DNA of 61,329 bases from Bradyrhizobium sp. SSBR45G (GCF_030159255.1 NZ_BSCT01000046.1:1-61329), one strand, 5' to 3'; counted from the first letter of the stretch, positions 1-10,304 are shown. Made by a program: numbers and translations. Notes: generated by a model from the letters alone, not told the origin.

Positions 1-310
1 TCGCAGCCCACCTCCACGTTCGTGACGACGCGTACGTCCCTCTGCTCGAGGCGGGATGACTACAAAAAGCACGAATTCCGAAAAATAGCAAGAGAATTAT
101 TTTTAGCAGAAGATCACGACAGTCATGGCTGACCAGGCGATCAGATGATCGGAGCTCTGGCTCGCTCGTATCCGCGTCGTCATGGCCGGGCTTGTCCCGG
201 CCATCCACGCCGAACGGCTTGCTGGGTACGATTTGGATGCCCGGGACAAGCCCGGGCATGACGGAGTAACTCATTGGCAGTGCGTTCGTCGCGACACAAT
301 CGCATCGTCA
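1..310. other. Intergenic region at the window edge
   Basis: No convincing gene is seen here. A 71-codon open frame beginning at 182 is generated by the inverted repeat at 178-263 and has no ribosome binding site, so it is not called. The left part, about 60-120, is AT-richer than the rest of the window. The next gene starts outside or on the opposite strand. Confidence 0.6.
178..263. repeat. Dispersed inverted-repeat element
   Basis: Bases 178-200 and 241-263 are inverted copies of the same 23-nt sequence with one mismatch, around a 40-nt loop. The arms carry the motif GGGCTTGTCCCGG. Palindromic intergenic elements of this look are common in Bradyrhizobium genomes (general knowledge, not checked). 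It codes for nothing recognisable; a role as transcription terminator or REP-like element is possible. Confidence 0.7.
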
Positions 311-649
311 CTAGGCGATGGTCTTGTCAATAATCGACGGGATGGCCGCCCTGTCCTTCAGGATCTCGCGCGCCGCCGCCGCGATGCGCTGACATAGGGA
401 CAACGCAGTCTCCCTGTCCTTGACATGGAAGATCTCGTCGCTGATCAGGCGGTCATCGAGCCAGGCGCGAAACGCCTGCTCGCTGTCGGGCGTGAACGTG
501 CCCTCCTCATAGATGAAGCCGCTCAGCGGGCCCTCGACCACGTAGTCGGTGTCAGCGGGATGTTGCGACGGCCGTGCGCATTGCGCCCAGATGCGCCCGT
601 CGCCATCGACGAAGGCCAGCACGCCGTCGTCCCGCTGTTCGATTTTCAT
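311..649 (-). CDS. Hypothetical protein, 112 aa
   Basis: I do not recognise this family. The start at 649 is chosen because AGGTGTGG/GGAGG lies directly upstream, whereas the longer frame to 826 runs through the inverted repeat at 691-770 and would translate repeat sequence. The protein is acidic and soluble, with no signal peptide or membrane segment. The N-terminal third (MKIEQRDDGVLAFVDGDG) looks like a beta-hairpin. The last 25 residues look helical (RIAAAAREILKDRAAIPSII). It stands alone, with no operon partner in tight spacing. Confidence 0.6.
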   Translation of the reverse strand: MKIEQRDDGVLAFVDGDGRIWAQCARPSQHPADTDYVVEGPLSGFIYEEGTFTPDSEQAFRAWLDDRLISDEIFHVKDRETALSLCQRIAAAAREILKDRAAIPSIIDKTIA

Positions 650-690
650 CCACACCTCCGGCAGTGTGTGAACGAGGCAAGCTCCCTCCA

Positions 691-770
691 CGTCATTGCG
701 AGCGCAGCGAAGCAATCCAGAGTCTTTCCGCAGAGGCAGTCTGGATTGCTTCGCTGCGCTCGCAATGACG
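691..770. repeat. 80-bp perfect palindromic repeat element
   Basis: Arms 691-721 and 740-770 are perfect 31-nt inverted copies around an 18-nt loop; the arm includes CATTGCGAGCGCAGCGAAGC. It lies between two small minus-strand genes. The same type of element is scattered through Bradyrhizobium-like genomes as far as I remember. As RNA it would fold into a very stable hairpin on either strand. Confidence 0.85.
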
Positions 771-848
771 GCGGAGAGACGGTGCAAGTTCTCATCTGCC
801 CTCCGACTCCGCGTACGACACGGCACGGCCGCCTGCCCGAATGCCGCG

Positions 849-1043
849 CTAGCTCTGTCCCGGACAGTTGATCTCCTTGTAGACGGCGTCGGCGAACGCC
901 TTGATGCCGGTGTTGATGCGCAAGGGCGAGGTCAGCGTCTGGTAGGTGACGATGCCGCGGGTGATCGACAGCACCTTGTAGCTCTCGGCGATCCGCGTCT
1001 TGTAGCATCTGCCGACCTGGATGGCGTCCTCTGTCAGTGGCAT
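849..1043 (-). CDS. Small hypothetical protein, 64 aa
   Basis: A short soluble protein of unknown function with start codon ATG at 1043. It has a mixed charged and hydrophobic make-up (MPLTEDAIQVGRCYKT...), no signal peptide and no membrane helix. The region GRCYKTRIAESYKVLSITRG resembles a small beta-barrel or KOW-like strand pattern, but I cannot assign a family. It lies 44 bp downstream of the HicB-like gene on the same strand, so it may be the last gene of that unit. Codon use is like its neighbours. Confidence 0.5.
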   Translation of the reverse strand: MPLTEDAIQVGRCYKTRIAESYKVLSITRGIVTYQTLTSPLRINTGIKAFADAVYKEINCPGQS

Positions 1044-1087
1044 GGTTTCTCCCGTCGCGTTGGCGTCTGCGATGGGCGAAGCAAGAA

Positions 1088-1321
1088 TCAGGCAAGCGGC
1101 ATCGCAGCCCGCGCCGCGCCCGGCAGCGGAGGCTCGCGGTCGACGGCCTTGAGCGCATCGAGGCAGGCGAACAGCGCCTGTTGTCCGTCAGCGACGGCCG
1201 CTTCGGTGGTCTCGCCAATGCCGATGACGCCGGGACAATCGGGAAAGGTGACGAGATAGCCGCCGCCATCCTCCGCGCCGAGCGCCGTCACCTCGTAGAC
1301 ATAGACGCTGGGATCGCTCAT
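1088..1321 (-). CDS. HicB-like antitoxin-fold protein, 77 aa
   Basis: The N-terminal half shows the HicB signature: a strand, then GGYLVTFPDCPGVIGIGET, then a helix with TEAAVADGQQALFACLDAL. This is the partial RNase-H-like fold of HicB antitoxins. Typical HicB proteins have an extra C-terminal DNA-binding helix-turn-helix or ribbon-helix-helix; this one ends after a short proline-rich tail, so it should neutralise a partner but probably not bind DNA itself. It overlaps the upstream gene at 1318-1321 by the ATGA arrangement, so the two are translationally coupled. Family call is good; toxin-antitoxin function is inference. Confidence 0.75.
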   Translation of the reverse strand: MSDPSVYVYEVTALGAEDGGGYLVTFPDCPGVIGIGETTEAAVADGQQALFACLDALKAVDREPPLPGAARAAMPLA

Positions 1322-1917
1322 CGCGCAGCCTCATCCATGCCGTCGATCATCGCCAAGAAGGCCCGGACGTGCGGCGGCCTGATCCTGGCCTTGAGCGGGA
1401 TGGTGACGCAATGCGGCACCGAGGGATGCAGGAAGACCTCGTGCGTGCCGGTGATCTTGCGAAACTTCATCGCGTATTGCGAGGCGATGATCTCGAGGTC
1501 GACCGGCTTCCAGTCGCCGCCCGGATTGGCGCGCAACGCTTCGAGGCGGTGATTGTGCGGCCGGCCCTGTCGGCTTTCCGACATTGGACCGGCGGACGAC
1601 GCGTCCTTGTCGGTCGCAGCGCGGCCCGTGTCAGGGAGCACCAGGCGAAGGAACGCCACGATGAAATCGCCGACCGTGTCGTTGCGATGCGCCAGCCGCC
1701 AGTTCTGCGACAGCACGAGCCTGATCCCGCGGCCAGCGTTATGCAGCGCGACGAGCTCGTCCATCATGGTAAGGACCCTGACGGCGCTGAGATTATAGGG
1801 CTCCTGCGTGAACTTGCGCGTGAGATCGATGCGCTCCTTGCGCAGGCTCGCATTCTTGACGAGCCAGTCGACGATCGTGCCGACCCAGAACGCCTCGGTG
1901 TTCGCTGCCTCAGACAT
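1318..1917 (-). CDS. HicA-like C-terminal domain fused to unknown N-terminal region, 199 aa
   Basis: Residues about 134-192 resemble a HicA mRNA-interferase fold: helix (VDLEIIASQYAM), strand with GTHEVF, a second strand pair (CVTIPLKARI) and a final helix (VRAFLAMID). The GTH near residue 157-159 matches the G-[ST]-H that holds the catalytic histidine in HicA. Residues 1-110 form a separate helical region that I do not recognise. GGAG lies 7 nt before the ATG at 1917. An internal ATG at 1584 would give an 88-residue protein of normal HicA size, but has no clear ribosome binding site. The next gene is HicB-like and overlaps by 4 bp. In classical pairs HicA comes first, as here. Confidence 0.6.
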   Translation of the reverse strand: MSEAANTEAFWVGTIVDWLVKNASLRKERIDLTRKFTQEPYNLSAVRVLTMMDELVALHNAGRGIRLVLSQNWRLAHRNDTVGDFIVAFLRLVLPDTGRAATDKDASSAGPMSESRQGRPHNHRLEALRANPGGDWKPVDLEIIASQYAMKFRKITGTHEVFLHPSVPHCVTIPLKARIRPPHVRAFLAMIDGMDEAAR

Positions 1918-2018
1918 GGCCGTTCTCCAGGCGCGTCGCGCTCGCGTCCAGAACCGGTGATACAAGAGCTATGCCATGGTCGGGCCCGGCGGCCGCGCGT
2001 CGGGGGACGGCGCCGTCG

Positions 2019-2948
2019 TCACGCCCGCCGCTTGCGGCCGGGCCCGCCATTCGCCTGCTTGCGCAGGCTCTCCGCTGCGCCGCCGACGATCTCGGAGATT
2101 TCCATGAGCTGCTTGGCGAGCGGGCTGGTCTTGCGCCAGACCATGCCGATGGAGCGCTGGGGCTGCGGCTCGGCGAAGCGCGCCAAGGACACGGAGGCCG
2201 AGCGCGTCTCGACGCCGACCGCCATCTCCGGAATCAACGTCACGCCCATGCCGGCGCCGACCATCTGCACCAGCGTCGACAGCGAGGAGGCATCGAGCAT
2301 CTCGCGCGGCGCCTGCATGTTGCAGAACGACAGCGCCTGGTCGCGGAAGCAGTGCCCCTCCTCCAGCAGCAGCAGCCGCATCTCGCGCAGGCTCTCGCTG
2401 CTCGGCACCTCGGCGCCTTCATATTCGGGCGGCCGCACCAGCAGGAAGTTTTCCGAGAACAGCGCGACCTCGGTCAGCGACGGCTCCGACACCGGCAAGG
2501 CGACGATCGCGGCATCGAGCCGGCCCTCGACCAGTTCCTCGATCAGCTTCGGCGTCTTGGATTCGCGGACATGGATGTCGATCTCGGGATGCTTGCGCGT
2601 GAGGTCACCGATCACCTTGGGCAGGAGATAGGGTGCGACCGTCGGGATCATGCCGAGCCGCAGCCGCCCGGTGAGCTTGTCGCGCGAGGCGCGGGCGAAA
2701 TCGCCGAGCTCGTCGACCGAGCGCAGGATCTCACGGACCCGCGCGGCGAGCTGCTCGCCGAACCGCGTCAGCACCACCTGGCGCGCATTGCGCTCCATCA
2801 GCACGCCGCCGAGCGCCTCCTCCATCTCCTTGATCTGCATCGACAGCGCCGGCTGCGAGATCGCGCAGGCCTCTGCCGCGCGGCCAAAATGGCCGAGACG
2901 CGCCAGGGCATCGAAATAGCGAAGCTGCCGCATCGTCAGGTGTATCAT
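2019..2948 (-). CDS. oxyR: LysR-type peroxide-sensing regulator OxyR
   Basis: This is a 309-aa LysR-type regulator. The N-terminal winged helix-turn-helix reads LGHFGRAAEACAISQPALS (about residues 18-36). The effector domain holds the OxyR redox pair in GHCFRDQALSFC, the two cysteines being about nine residues apart as in Cys199/Cys208 of E. coli OxyR. The gene is divergent from katG, the classical arrangement in which OxyR senses peroxide by disulfide formation and activates the catalase-peroxidase gene. The 259-bp gap between them holds two similar palindromes that are likely operators. Confidence 0.93.
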   Translation of the reverse strand: MIHLTMRQLRYFDALARLGHFGRAAEACAISQPALSMQIKEMEEALGGVLMERNARQVVLTRFGEQLAARVREILRSVDELGDFARASRDKLTGRLRLGMIPTVAPYLLPKVIGDLTRKHPEIDIHVRESKTPKLIEELVEGRLDAAIVALPVSEPSLTEVALFSENFLLVRPPEYEGAEVPSSESLREMRLLLLEEGHCFRDQALSFCNMQAPREMLDASSLSTLVQMVGAGMGVTLIPEMAVGVETRSASVSLARFAEPQPQRSIGMVWRKTSPLAKQLMEISEIVGGAAESLRKQANGGPGRKRRA

Positions 2949-2950
2949 CA

Positions 2951-3118
2951 GATTAACTTATCGATGCGGCGATTGAAGTCAATTTTTCCTTGAGGAAACG
3001 CGCAACAATCTGAGATTGAAGATGCGTGGAGCTCGCATCAAAAGTGGCTTCCGTACGTCCTCCGGGACAGACGCGGCATCACACCGCCGTCATCAGATAA
3101 TCTTATCGTGATAATCAC
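2951..3118. promoter_or_regulatory. Divergent oxyR-katG control region with paired palindromes
   Basis: GATTAACTTATC at 2951-2962, just before oxyR, and GATAATCTTATC at 3096-3107, about 100 bp before katG, share the pattern GATnAnnTTATC. The second has perfect GATAA/TTATC arms and is followed directly by a further palindrome, GTGATAATCAC, at 3108-3118. Given the flanking genes these are the best candidates for OxyR binding. The operator assignment is inference. Confidence 0.5.
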
Positions 3119-3207
3119 CAAAGGCAATTTCCCCTGATCGACCTAGCCGAGTACGGTCCCGCCACCCACCCCAGGGGGAACCATGACGATCACGTCAGGA
3201 GAGAAAC

Positions 3208-5388
<2,181 letters not shown>

Positions 5389-5412
5389 GTTGAATAGCTG
5401 ACTGACTAAGAC

Positions 5413-5448
5413 AAAGCGGCGCTTTAGCAATGAAGCGCCGCTTTCTTT
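5413..5448 (+). terminator. Rho-independent terminator of katG
   Basis: AAAGCGGCGCTT at 5413-5424 and AAGCGCCGCTTT at 5433-5444 form a perfect 12-bp stem with an 8-nt loop, followed by a T-rich run (CTTTATT). It begins 25 bp after the katG stop. Confidence 0.85.
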
Positions 5449-5463
5449 ATTCAACTCTCCGGG

Positions 5464-5578
5464 CCTCATGGTTCGAGACGCGCCGCAAGCGGCGCTCCTC
5501 ACCATGAGGGGCTGGCATTCGCTACAAACTCAGCCCTCGTCCTGAGGAGCCCGCCGCAGGCGGGCGTCTCGAAGGACG
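5464..5578. repeat. Two diverged inverted copies of a ~45-bp intergenic repeat
   Basis: Bases 5464-5509 carry CCTCATGGT...ACCATGAGG arms around TTCGAGACGC and a GC-rich hairpin. Bases about 5535-5578 carry a related unit in the opposite orientation (GGAGCCCGCCGC and GCGTCTCGAAGGACG). The pair sits between the convergent genes katG and mltB and may act as a bidirectional terminator. It belongs to a recurring intergenic repeat type; its mobility is unknown. Confidence 0.7.
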
Positions 5579-5623
5579 TTGAAGGGCACCCTGCTAACGA
5601 CGAGCTCCGGCGCTGCAGAACAG

Positions 5624-6439
5624 TCACCGCTCCGCGGCCGAGCCGCCGCCGTCGATCTGGCGGCCCATCAGCGCGATCGCCTTCTGATAGACGCCGGCGG
5701 CGTTCCAGGCTTCGATGGCCACGAAGTTCGGCTCGCCCGGCTGATAGCCGGCGCCCGCCTTCCAGCCATTGGCGCGCAGGAAGTTCGCGGTCGAGGCCAG
5801 CGCGTTGGCGGCGACGTCGAGATTGCCGGTGCCATAGGCGAGGATGTTCTTCGGCATGAATTGCGTTTGCCCGACCTCGCCATGCATCGAGCCGCGGGTG
5901 TTGCCCGACAGCACGCCGCGGTCGATCAGCTTGAGCGCGGCATAGAGCTGCTCGGTGAAGAACTCCGGACGGCGGCAATCATAGGCGAGCGTCGCGATCG
6001 ACGACAGCATGTGCTGATTGCCGCGCTGGCTGCCGAACGCGCTCTCCATGCCCCAGATCGCGATCAAGGGTCCCGGCGGCACGCCGTAGCGCTGCTCGAT
6101 CGAGGCGAACATCGCCGCCTGCGACTGCTTGAGCTGGCGGCCGCGGGCGACGATCGCCGCCGCGCCGCGCTTGACCAGGAACTGATCGAGCGACAGCGCG
6201 AAGCTGCGCTGGCCGCGATCGGCGGCGATCGTTGCGGAAGCGTAGTTGGTCTGCATCAGCGCGGAGATCGCGGTGCCGCCGACGCCCTTGGCCCTCGCCT
6301 CCTCGCTGAAGTCGCGCTTCCAGGCCTCGAAGCCCGCCGGCGACGAGCCGCATTGCGCCGCCTGCGCATAGCCGCCGCAGGCTGCGAGCAAGGTCGCAAC
6401 GGTGAAGGTGAATGTGATCATGGCCCGGCGCTTGGTCAT
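5624..6439 (-). CDS. Lytic murein transglycosylase (MltB family)
   Basis: This 271-aa enzyme probably cleaves peptidoglycan glycan strands with formation of 1,6-anhydro-muramic ends in the periplasm. The MltB/SLT-like core shows IWGMESAFGSQRGN, where Glu is the expected catalytic acid, and the later GQTQFMPKNILAYG. The N-terminus (MTKRRAMITFTFTVATLLAAC) is a signal peptide with LAAC, a plausible lipobox, so it may be a lipoprotein. The start at 6439 has GAGGAGC upstream; the longer frame to 6547 adds sequence without a binding site. It converges on katG. Confidence 0.88.
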   Translation of the reverse strand: MTKRRAMITFTFTVATLLAACGGYAQAAQCGSSPAGFEAWKRDFSEEARAKGVGGTAISALMQTNYASATIAADRGQRSFALSLDQFLVKRGAAAIVARGRQLKQSQAAMFASIEQRYGVPPGPLIAIWGMESAFGSQRGNQHMLSSIATLAYDCRRPEFFTEQLYAALKLIDRGVLSGNTRGSMHGEVGQTQFMPKNILAYGTGNLDVAANALASTANFLRANGWKAGAGYQPGEPNFVAIEAWNAAGVYQKAIALMGRQIDGGGSAAER

Positions 6440-6982
6440 CGATGCTCCTCTGGTCGCGTCCCCGCATGCGGCTTGCATCGCTGCGCGGTGTGAGATGGGA
6501 ACGCTCGGCACGGCAATATCGCGCCGCTCTGGTTGAAACGCCGACAACCTATCGGAAATGCAAAAAAATCATAGCCGTCGTCGCGCGGCAGGACTGGCCG
6601 CCTCGCCCGCTTGCGTGAGCCTGCACCGCGGACCCGCCGGCTTGCATCGCGGGTTCCAATCATGGGCCTCCCGCAATCGTGATCTGCGGCGGTGCGATCG
6701 CGGTCCGCTCGTTGGGCATCCGCGAGATCAAGAACATACCTGTCCGACACCTATCAGTTCGCCATGCATAATGGGTTGGGATACCGACGACATGCGCTCG
6801 CTCGACGCGCTCGGTGGCGACAGTGCAAAGGTCCGGACGCTTCTGGGTCCGGACCCCTCCCATGCCGTGACCTTGACGGCCGCGGGTTGCCTCGATATAG
6901 AACGACACAGTATCGTTTATTTCACGGCCTTTTCACCAGGAATGTTCTAGAACTCGATTCGCAACGGAGGTAGCAGGACGCC
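6440..6982. other. 543-bp intergenic region between divergent mltB and PepSY gene
   Basis: I find no convincing gene here. Visible features are a sigma-70-like promoter at 6873-6901 facing the PepSY gene and an imperfect inverted repeat with GGTCCGGAC at about 6829-6857. Open frames of 82-130 codons on both strands lack ribosome binding sites and recognisable products. The promoter of mltB must lie in the part near 6440-6560, where the sequence becomes AT-richer (GCAAAAAAATC around 6560). Confidence 0.5.
6873..6901 (+). promoter_or_regulatory. Putative sigma-70 promoter for the PepSY gene
   Basis: TTGACG at 6873-6878 and TATAGA at 6896-6901 are separated by exactly 17 bp, about 80 bp before the downstream start codon. 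Pattern match only. Confidence 0.45.
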
Positions 6983-7573
6983 ATGAGACGGATCATTCTC
7001 CTCACCTTCATCCTGCTGTCATGGACTCCCCTCGCCCACGCCGTTGCCGGCGCCGCTGCGACCGACATCCCGGCCGCTGCAGAGCCGCGGGCCTCCAATG
7101 ATCCGGCGCTGAGCCAGGAGGTGATCGACCGCGAGCTGGACAAGTTCCGGCGGACGGAGGTGTCCTTGCACCAGGCGCTGCGGATTGCCGAGAAGATCCA
7201 CCCCGGCTCGAAGACGGCGGACATCAGCTTCGAGGGCGGGCTCGACGTGCCCGTCTACAAGGTCCGCACGCTGCAGAGCGGACAGATCTGGGAGTCCGAC
7301 ATCGACGGCACCACGGCCCAGGTGCGCAACAGCGTGCTGTTCTCGACCTTGGACGGTCTCAGCGAAAACGACCGCAACAGCCTCAGCGCACTCAGCGCGA
7401 TCGCGCTGAAGATGTCGGATGCGATCAGGATCGCGGAACGATCCGCGGCCGGCCGGGCCATCAGCGGCGGCCTAATCAACAAGGACGGCAAACTCGCCTT
7501 CATCATTGTCGTCGTCAGCGGCAAGGATCTCAAGCAGGTGACGCTCGAGCCGGCATCGATGCGACGGCGCTGA
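6983..7573 (+). CDS. Secreted PepSY-domain protein, 196 aa
   Basis: The N-terminus (MRRIILLTFILLSWTPLAHA) is a clear signal peptide, so the protein is periplasmic or secreted. The middle (SLHQALRIAEKIHPGSKT...EGGLDVPVYKVRTLQSGQIW) has the PepSY pattern: an amphipathic helix followed by strands ending in a Y-V-[RK] segment. A second weaker helix-strand unit (MSDAIRIAERSAAGRAISGG...KLAFIIVVVSG) suggests a tandem PepSY fold. PepSY domains often act as protease inhibitors or sensors at the cell surface; the specific role here is unknown. It stands alone and converges on a TetR gene. Confidence 0.7.
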   Translation: MRRIILLTFILLSWTPLAHAVAGAAATDIPAAAEPRASNDPALSQEVIDRELDKFRRTEVSLHQALRIAEKIHPGSKTADISFEGGLDVPVYKVRTLQSGQIWESDIDGTTAQVRNSVLFSTLDGLSENDRNSLSALSAIALKMSDAIRIAERSAAGRAISGGLINKDGKLAFIIVVVSGKDLKQVTLEPASMRRR

Positions 7574-7629
7574 AGCTGCCGCATCTGGCGGTACGCAGAT
7601 CGGCCGCCGCAGGCAGCAGAGCTGCGGCA

Positions 7630-8322
7630 TTATGCCTTGGCATGCAGGGCGAGGAAGACCTTGACGCGTTCGCGGACGAAGCCGGGCATCTCCTTGCGAA
7701 TGGTCCGTTCCTTCATCCCCATCAGCGCACGCATCAGCAGCGGCAGCACGATCAGGTCGATGAAGATTTCCGCGGACGCCTCCGACGCCTTCGAGGGCGT
7801 TCGCCTGGCTGATGCCCCCGAGGCCGCGATCGTATCGGCCAGCAGCACTGCCACCGCATGCGTCGCCCGCTTGCGCGAGACCTCGTGGAACTGGCAGCTG
7901 AGATCGGGAAAGCGATAGGCCTCGCCGATCGTCACCCGCAACAGGCCGATCGATTCCTTCAGGGCGCGGTCGACGATGGTCATCGCAAGCCCGCAAAGCT
8001 TCTCCTGCACGGTCCCGGCCGGAGACGCGTAGGAGCCGACATTCATCAGCTCGCCGATGGAGCGCTCGACGATGGCGGCAAACAAGGCCGGCTTGCCGGC
8101 ATAGCGCGCATAGATGGTGGGCTTGGAGGCAGGCGCCCGCTCGGCGATCTCATCGATGCTGGTGCCGTCGAATCCGCGCTCGAGAAAAACCTCGCGCGCC
8201 GCGTCCAGGATCCGTTCTTCGATATTGCCGGCCAGGGCCTTCGGCGGCCGTCCGACCCGGCCGCGCAGCCCGACCGTGCGCGCGACATCATTCCGTTTCA
8301 CCTTGGCCTGCGTGCGGGCCAT
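7630..8322 (-). CDS. TetR/AcrR-family transcriptional regulator
   Basis: This 230-aa protein has a TetR helix-turn-helix near residues 35-80: ERILDAAREVFLERGFDGTS followed by IDEIAERAPASKPTIYARYAGKPALF. A basic N-terminal tail of about 30 residues precedes it. The C-terminal ligand domain is of unknown specificity. A perfect inverted repeat 17 bp upstream suggests self-repression. No adjacent efflux or enzyme gene is present, and it lies between the PepSY gene and the end of the cbb operon, so its target cannot be inferred from context. Confidence 0.88.
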   Translation of the reverse strand: MARTQAKVKRNDVARTVGLRGRVGRPPKALAGNIEERILDAAREVFLERGFDGTSIDEIAERAPASKPTIYARYAGKPALFAAIVERSIGELMNVGSYASPAGTVQEKLCGLAMTIVDRALKESIGLLRVTIGEAYRFPDLSCQFHEVSRKRATHAVAVLLADTIAASGASARRTPSKASEASAEIFIDLIVLPLLMRALMGMKERTIRKEMPGFVRERVKVFLALHAKA

Positions 8323-8339
8323 ACTCCACGACCTCGACT

Positions 8340-8357
8340 CGACATGTCAGCATGTCG
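8340..8357. promoter_or_regulatory. Palindromic operator candidate before the TetR gene
   Basis: CGACATG and CATGTCG form perfect 7-bp arms around TCAG, just upstream of the regulator start at 8322. Size and place fit a TetR-family operator. Inference from position. Confidence 0.5.
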
Positions 8358-8470
8358 TCAAGGGATTACACGTTCTCCACTGAACGGCAATAGAACGTGA
8401 GGAGACGCAGCTATGCGCACGGTAGTCTACATAATGTGACAATCAGCCCGCGATCAGACATCAAAAGACA

Positions 8471-9193
8471 TCAGACTATCAGCTCGCTGAGATCGTCGAG
8501 CACCGCGAGCGCACCATCGAACGCGTCGTCATGAAAGTAGAGGCTGCGGGTGATCAGCACGGGGACGCCGGCCCGTACCGCCGCCATCAACCCGTTACCG
8601 GAGTCCTCGATGGCAATGCAACTCGCTGCAGGCAGATCGAGTTGCGACAACACCTCCAGGTAGACGTCGGGTGCGGGCTTCTTGCGCGCGACATCATCGG
8701 CCGCCACGACCGCGGCGAACTTCGTTTCCCAATGCTCGCCCAGCACGGGTGCCAGCAACGCGTCGATGTTGACGCGCGTGGTCGTCGTCGCGATGGCCAC
8801 CCGCTGCTCGCGCGCCCAGGCCGCATCGAGCAGCGCCTTGACCCCCGGCCGCAGCGGACATCCCTTCTCGGACATGATAGCCGCAAACCGCTCCGTCTTG
8901 ATCCGGTGGAGCTTGGCAATGACCGCATCGCTCAAGGGCGGACCGGACCGCCGCATCTGGTCGAAGGCGCGGATGCGTTCCTTGCCGCCGGCGACACGCA
9001 GCAGCTCCTTGTAGATGCGGCGTCCCCAGTGCCAGTCGATGCCGCCGGCCACGAAGGACTCGTTGAAGGCCTCGCGATGGATTTCCTCGGTTTCAGCGAG
9101 CGTCCCGTCGACGTCGAGGATCAATGCGCCGGCATCGGCAATTCGGCGTCTGAGATCTTCCAACGGTGAATTCTTCACCAACGCGAGGCTCAT
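8471..9193 (-). CDS. cbbY: CbbY, HAD-family sugar-bisphosphate phosphatase
   Basis: This 240-aa HAD phosphatase has the nucleophile motif DVDGTLAETEEIH (Asp at about residues 27 and 29), a threonine motif IATTTT, and the magnesium loop IEDSGNG. CbbY of red-type RuBisCO operons dephosphorylates xylulose-1,5-bisphosphate, a misfire product that inhibits RuBisCO. It is the last gene of the cbb operon, 5 bp after cbbX, which supports that role over a generic phosphoglycolate phosphatase. Cytoplasmic. Confidence 0.92.
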   Translation of the reverse strand: MSLALVKNSPLEDLRRRIADAGALILDVDGTLAETEEIHREAFNESFVAGGIDWHWGRRIYKELLRVAGGKERIRAFDQMRRSGPPLSDAVIAKLHRIKTERFAAIMSEKGCPLRPGVKALLDAAWAREQRVAIATTTTRVNIDALLAPVLGEHWETKFAAVVAADDVARKKPAPDVYLEVLSQLDLPAASCIAIEDSGNGLMAAVRAGVPVLITRSLYFHDDAFDGALAVLDDLSELIV

Positions 9194-9198
9194 CGCTG

Positions 9199-10134
9199 CT
9201 ACTCCGCCTTTACGTCGCCCTTGCTTTCAGCTTTGGCAAACACACGGCTGGCCAGCACATCGCTGGCTTCGATCGACATCACGTCGTCGGATGTTAGCAC
9301 ACGGTCCAGCCGCGACACCAGACGGTTGGCCTGCCGCAACCTGACGCGGTCCAGCGCATTGCGGATCGAGCGCGCGTTGGAGAACAGCGGCTGCGTGCGA
9401 CGCACCGCAATATATTTCTCGAACGCGATGCGGGCCTCCGGCTTGAAATGGTAATTCTGCCCCTCCAGCATCATCTCGGCGATCGTCAGCAGCTCGCCCT
9501 CCGAGTAGTCGGGAAAGTCGACGTGATGGGCGATGCGGGAACGGAAGCCGGGATTGCTCTGGAAGAACTTCTCCATCCGGTCGGCATAGCCGGCGAGGAT
9601 CACGACAAGGTCCTCCCGCTGCGCCTCCATGATCTGCAGCAGGATCTCGATCGACTCCTGGCCGTAGTCACGCTCGTTCTCGGGACGATAGAGATAGTAG
9701 GCCTCGTCGATGAACAGGACGCCGCCCATCGCCTTCTTCAGCACCTCCTTGGTCTTCGGTGCCGTGTGGCCGATATATTGGCCGACGAGATCGTCGCGGG
9801 TGACGCTGATGACGTGGCCGCGGCGGACGAAGCCGAGCCGGTGCAGGATGCCGGCCATTCGCAGCGCCACCGTGGTCTTGCCGGTGCCGGGATTGCCGGT
9901 GAACGACATGTGAAGCGTCGGGAACGTCGTCGCCAGCCCCATCTTGCGGCGGATCCGCTCCATCATCAGCAGCGAGGCGATCTCGCGGATCCGCGTCTTG
10001 ACCGGCACGAGCCCGACCAGCTCGCGGTCGAGCTGCTCCAGCACCGACGCAATGTCGACGCTCTCGAACTCGCTGCGCAGATCGACGGTGTCGACCGGCG
10101 TCGCCTGGGTGGTGTCCGCCTGCGTGGCCTGCAT
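9199..10134 (-). CDS. cbbX: CbbX, red-type RuBisCO activase
   Basis: This 311-aa AAA+ ATPase has Walker A GNPGTGKTT, Walker B VLFIDEAYYL, and the pore region VGQYIGHTAP. It removes inhibitory sugar phosphates from red-type RuBisCO by pulling on the large-subunit C-terminus. The ATG at 10134 gives the usual family length, with GGAG about 12 nt upstream; ATG at 10167 and TTG at 10212 are less likely starts. It lies between cbbS and cbbY, as in Rhodobacter. Confidence 0.95.
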   Translation of the reverse strand: MQATQADTTQATPVDTVDLRSEFESVDIASVLEQLDRELVGLVPVKTRIREIASLLMMERIRRKMGLATTFPTLHMSFTGNPGTGKTTVALRMAGILHRLGFVRRGHVISVTRDDLVGQYIGHTAPKTKEVLKKAMGGVLFIDEAYYLYRPENERDYGQESIEILLQIMEAQREDLVVILAGYADRMEKFFQSNPGFRSRIAHHVDFPDYSEGELLTIAEMMLEGQNYHFKPEARIAFEKYIAVRRTQPLFSNARSIRNALDRVRLRQANRLVSRLDRVLTSDDVMSIEASDVLASRVFAKAESKGDVKAE

Positions 10135-10304
10135 GATCGGCTCGTGCTCCGTTCCCGAGGTTCGCATCAGATCGCCGTGCGTTCGATTGCGAACCTGGCA
10201 GCAACGAAGCAACGGCTCATCGACAATTCGTTGGTCCCCCCGGGCGGAGATCCCTGCTACGCCGCTGACCTGCAGGCGCAGCCGCGACCTCCGCCCGCCA
10301 GGGA

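Noticed and set aside
182..397. 71-codon plus-strand frame at the left end
   Set aside because: It translates the inverted repeat at 178-263 and has no ribosome binding site.
311..826. 171-residue version of the first minus-strand gene
   Set aside because: Its first 59 residues come from the palindromic repeat at 691-770; the ATG at 649 has a good binding site.
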